The notes under the pieces: generated by a model
The model's input: the letters and a program-made list of their open reading frames with translations, nothing else
Database searches by the model: none
Told to the model about the DNA's origin: nothing
In this document: positions 5,242 to 5,348 of the stretch, piece after piece
Layout of the letters: each line of letters starts with the position of its first letter
Numbering within the stretch: position 1 is the stretch's first letter
Translations under genes and position numbers: made by a program
NCBI GenBank assembly: GCA_023262305.1
Contig: JALRCK010000186.1
Location: 1 to 5,348, forward strand
Reading direction: 5' to 3'
DNA length: 5,348 nt
Source of the DNA: Deltaproteobacteria bacterium
GTDB lineage: Bacteria; Bdellovibrionota_C; UBA2361; OMII01

Positions 5242-5348
5242 GGTAACTCCGTAGGGTCAGTGACATCATCTCTGTAAGCACAGGCGATAACTTGTGCTTG
5301 ATGACCGCCCTGCGCCATCGACGCAGATAGAGGTCGCGAAGACTCTCT
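5234..5348 (-). CDS. 3' end of an unidentified upstream gene (partial)
   Basis: A minus-strand frame enters the window at 5347 and runs 37 codons to a TGA at 5236-5234, overlapping the heptosyltransferase start by eight bases. The peptide begins ESLRDLYLRRWRRAVIK and ends MMSLTLRSYHE. It is basic and helical-looking, as in the C-terminus of an ordinary cytoplasmic or membrane-associated enzyme. A second open frame (from 5348 to a TGA at 5240-5238, giving an ATGA overlap) is also possible, but its peptide is Ser/Gly/Gln-rich and less protein-like. I do not recognise the family. Its position suggests the first visible member of the same leftward envelope operon. Confidence 0.45.
   Translation of the reverse strand, partial: ESLRDLYLRRWRRAVIKHKLSPVLTEMMSLTLRSYHE
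5247..5250 (-). promoter_or_regulatory. Shine-Dalgarno GGAG for the heptosyltransferase gene
   Basis: On the minus strand GGAG stands five bases before the ATG at 5241, a good spacing that fixes this start. It lies within the 3' end of the preceding open frame, consistent with coupled translation. Confidence 0.65.

Overview
The window comes from a Gram-negative bacterium. It encodes two steps of ADP-heptose/LPS inner-core synthesis and a lipoprotein with a typical lipobox. Base composition is moderately GC-rich by eye. A monofunctional heptose-phosphate kinase and a yicC-gmk pair would fit a deltaproteobacterium-like or other uncultured proteobacterial lineage, but the sequence alone does not settle the taxon.

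Bases 1-1047 read rightward. A short leader carries a 7-7-7 inverted repeat. It is followed by a small three-helix membrane protein resembling DUF5658 (57-476), then a 94-base gap with a possible hairpin and two overlapping perfect dyads, and then an Rrf2-family regulator (571-1047) with a Cys3-His pattern suggestive of an Fe-S cluster.

Bases 1069-5348 read leftward as one tightly packed, probably co-transcribed block. In transcription order it holds: the 3' end of an unidentified gene (entering at 5348), a GT9 heptosyltransferase (5241-4192), heptose-7-phosphate kinase hldA (4154-3138), the YicC-type endoribonuclease (3134-2232), guanylate kinase gmk (2228-1569), and a lipoprotein with a GspC-like PDZ domain (1569-1069). 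Gaps are -8, 37, 3, 3 and -1 bases, so most junctions look translationally coupled. The only sizeable gap (37 bases, before hldA) holds a small palindrome and no obvious Shine-Dalgarno sequence.

The two transcription units converge with only 21 bases between stop codons, and I see no intrinsic terminator there. The block joins envelope synthesis (heptosyltransferase, HldA), nucleotide and RNA housekeeping (Gmk, YicC) and an envelope lipoprotein. I found no mobile element, CRISPR array, tRNA, rRNA or clear new defence-type system. The most unusual items are the PDZ lipoprotein, the Rrf2 regulator with its upstream dyads, and the DUF5658-like neighbour.
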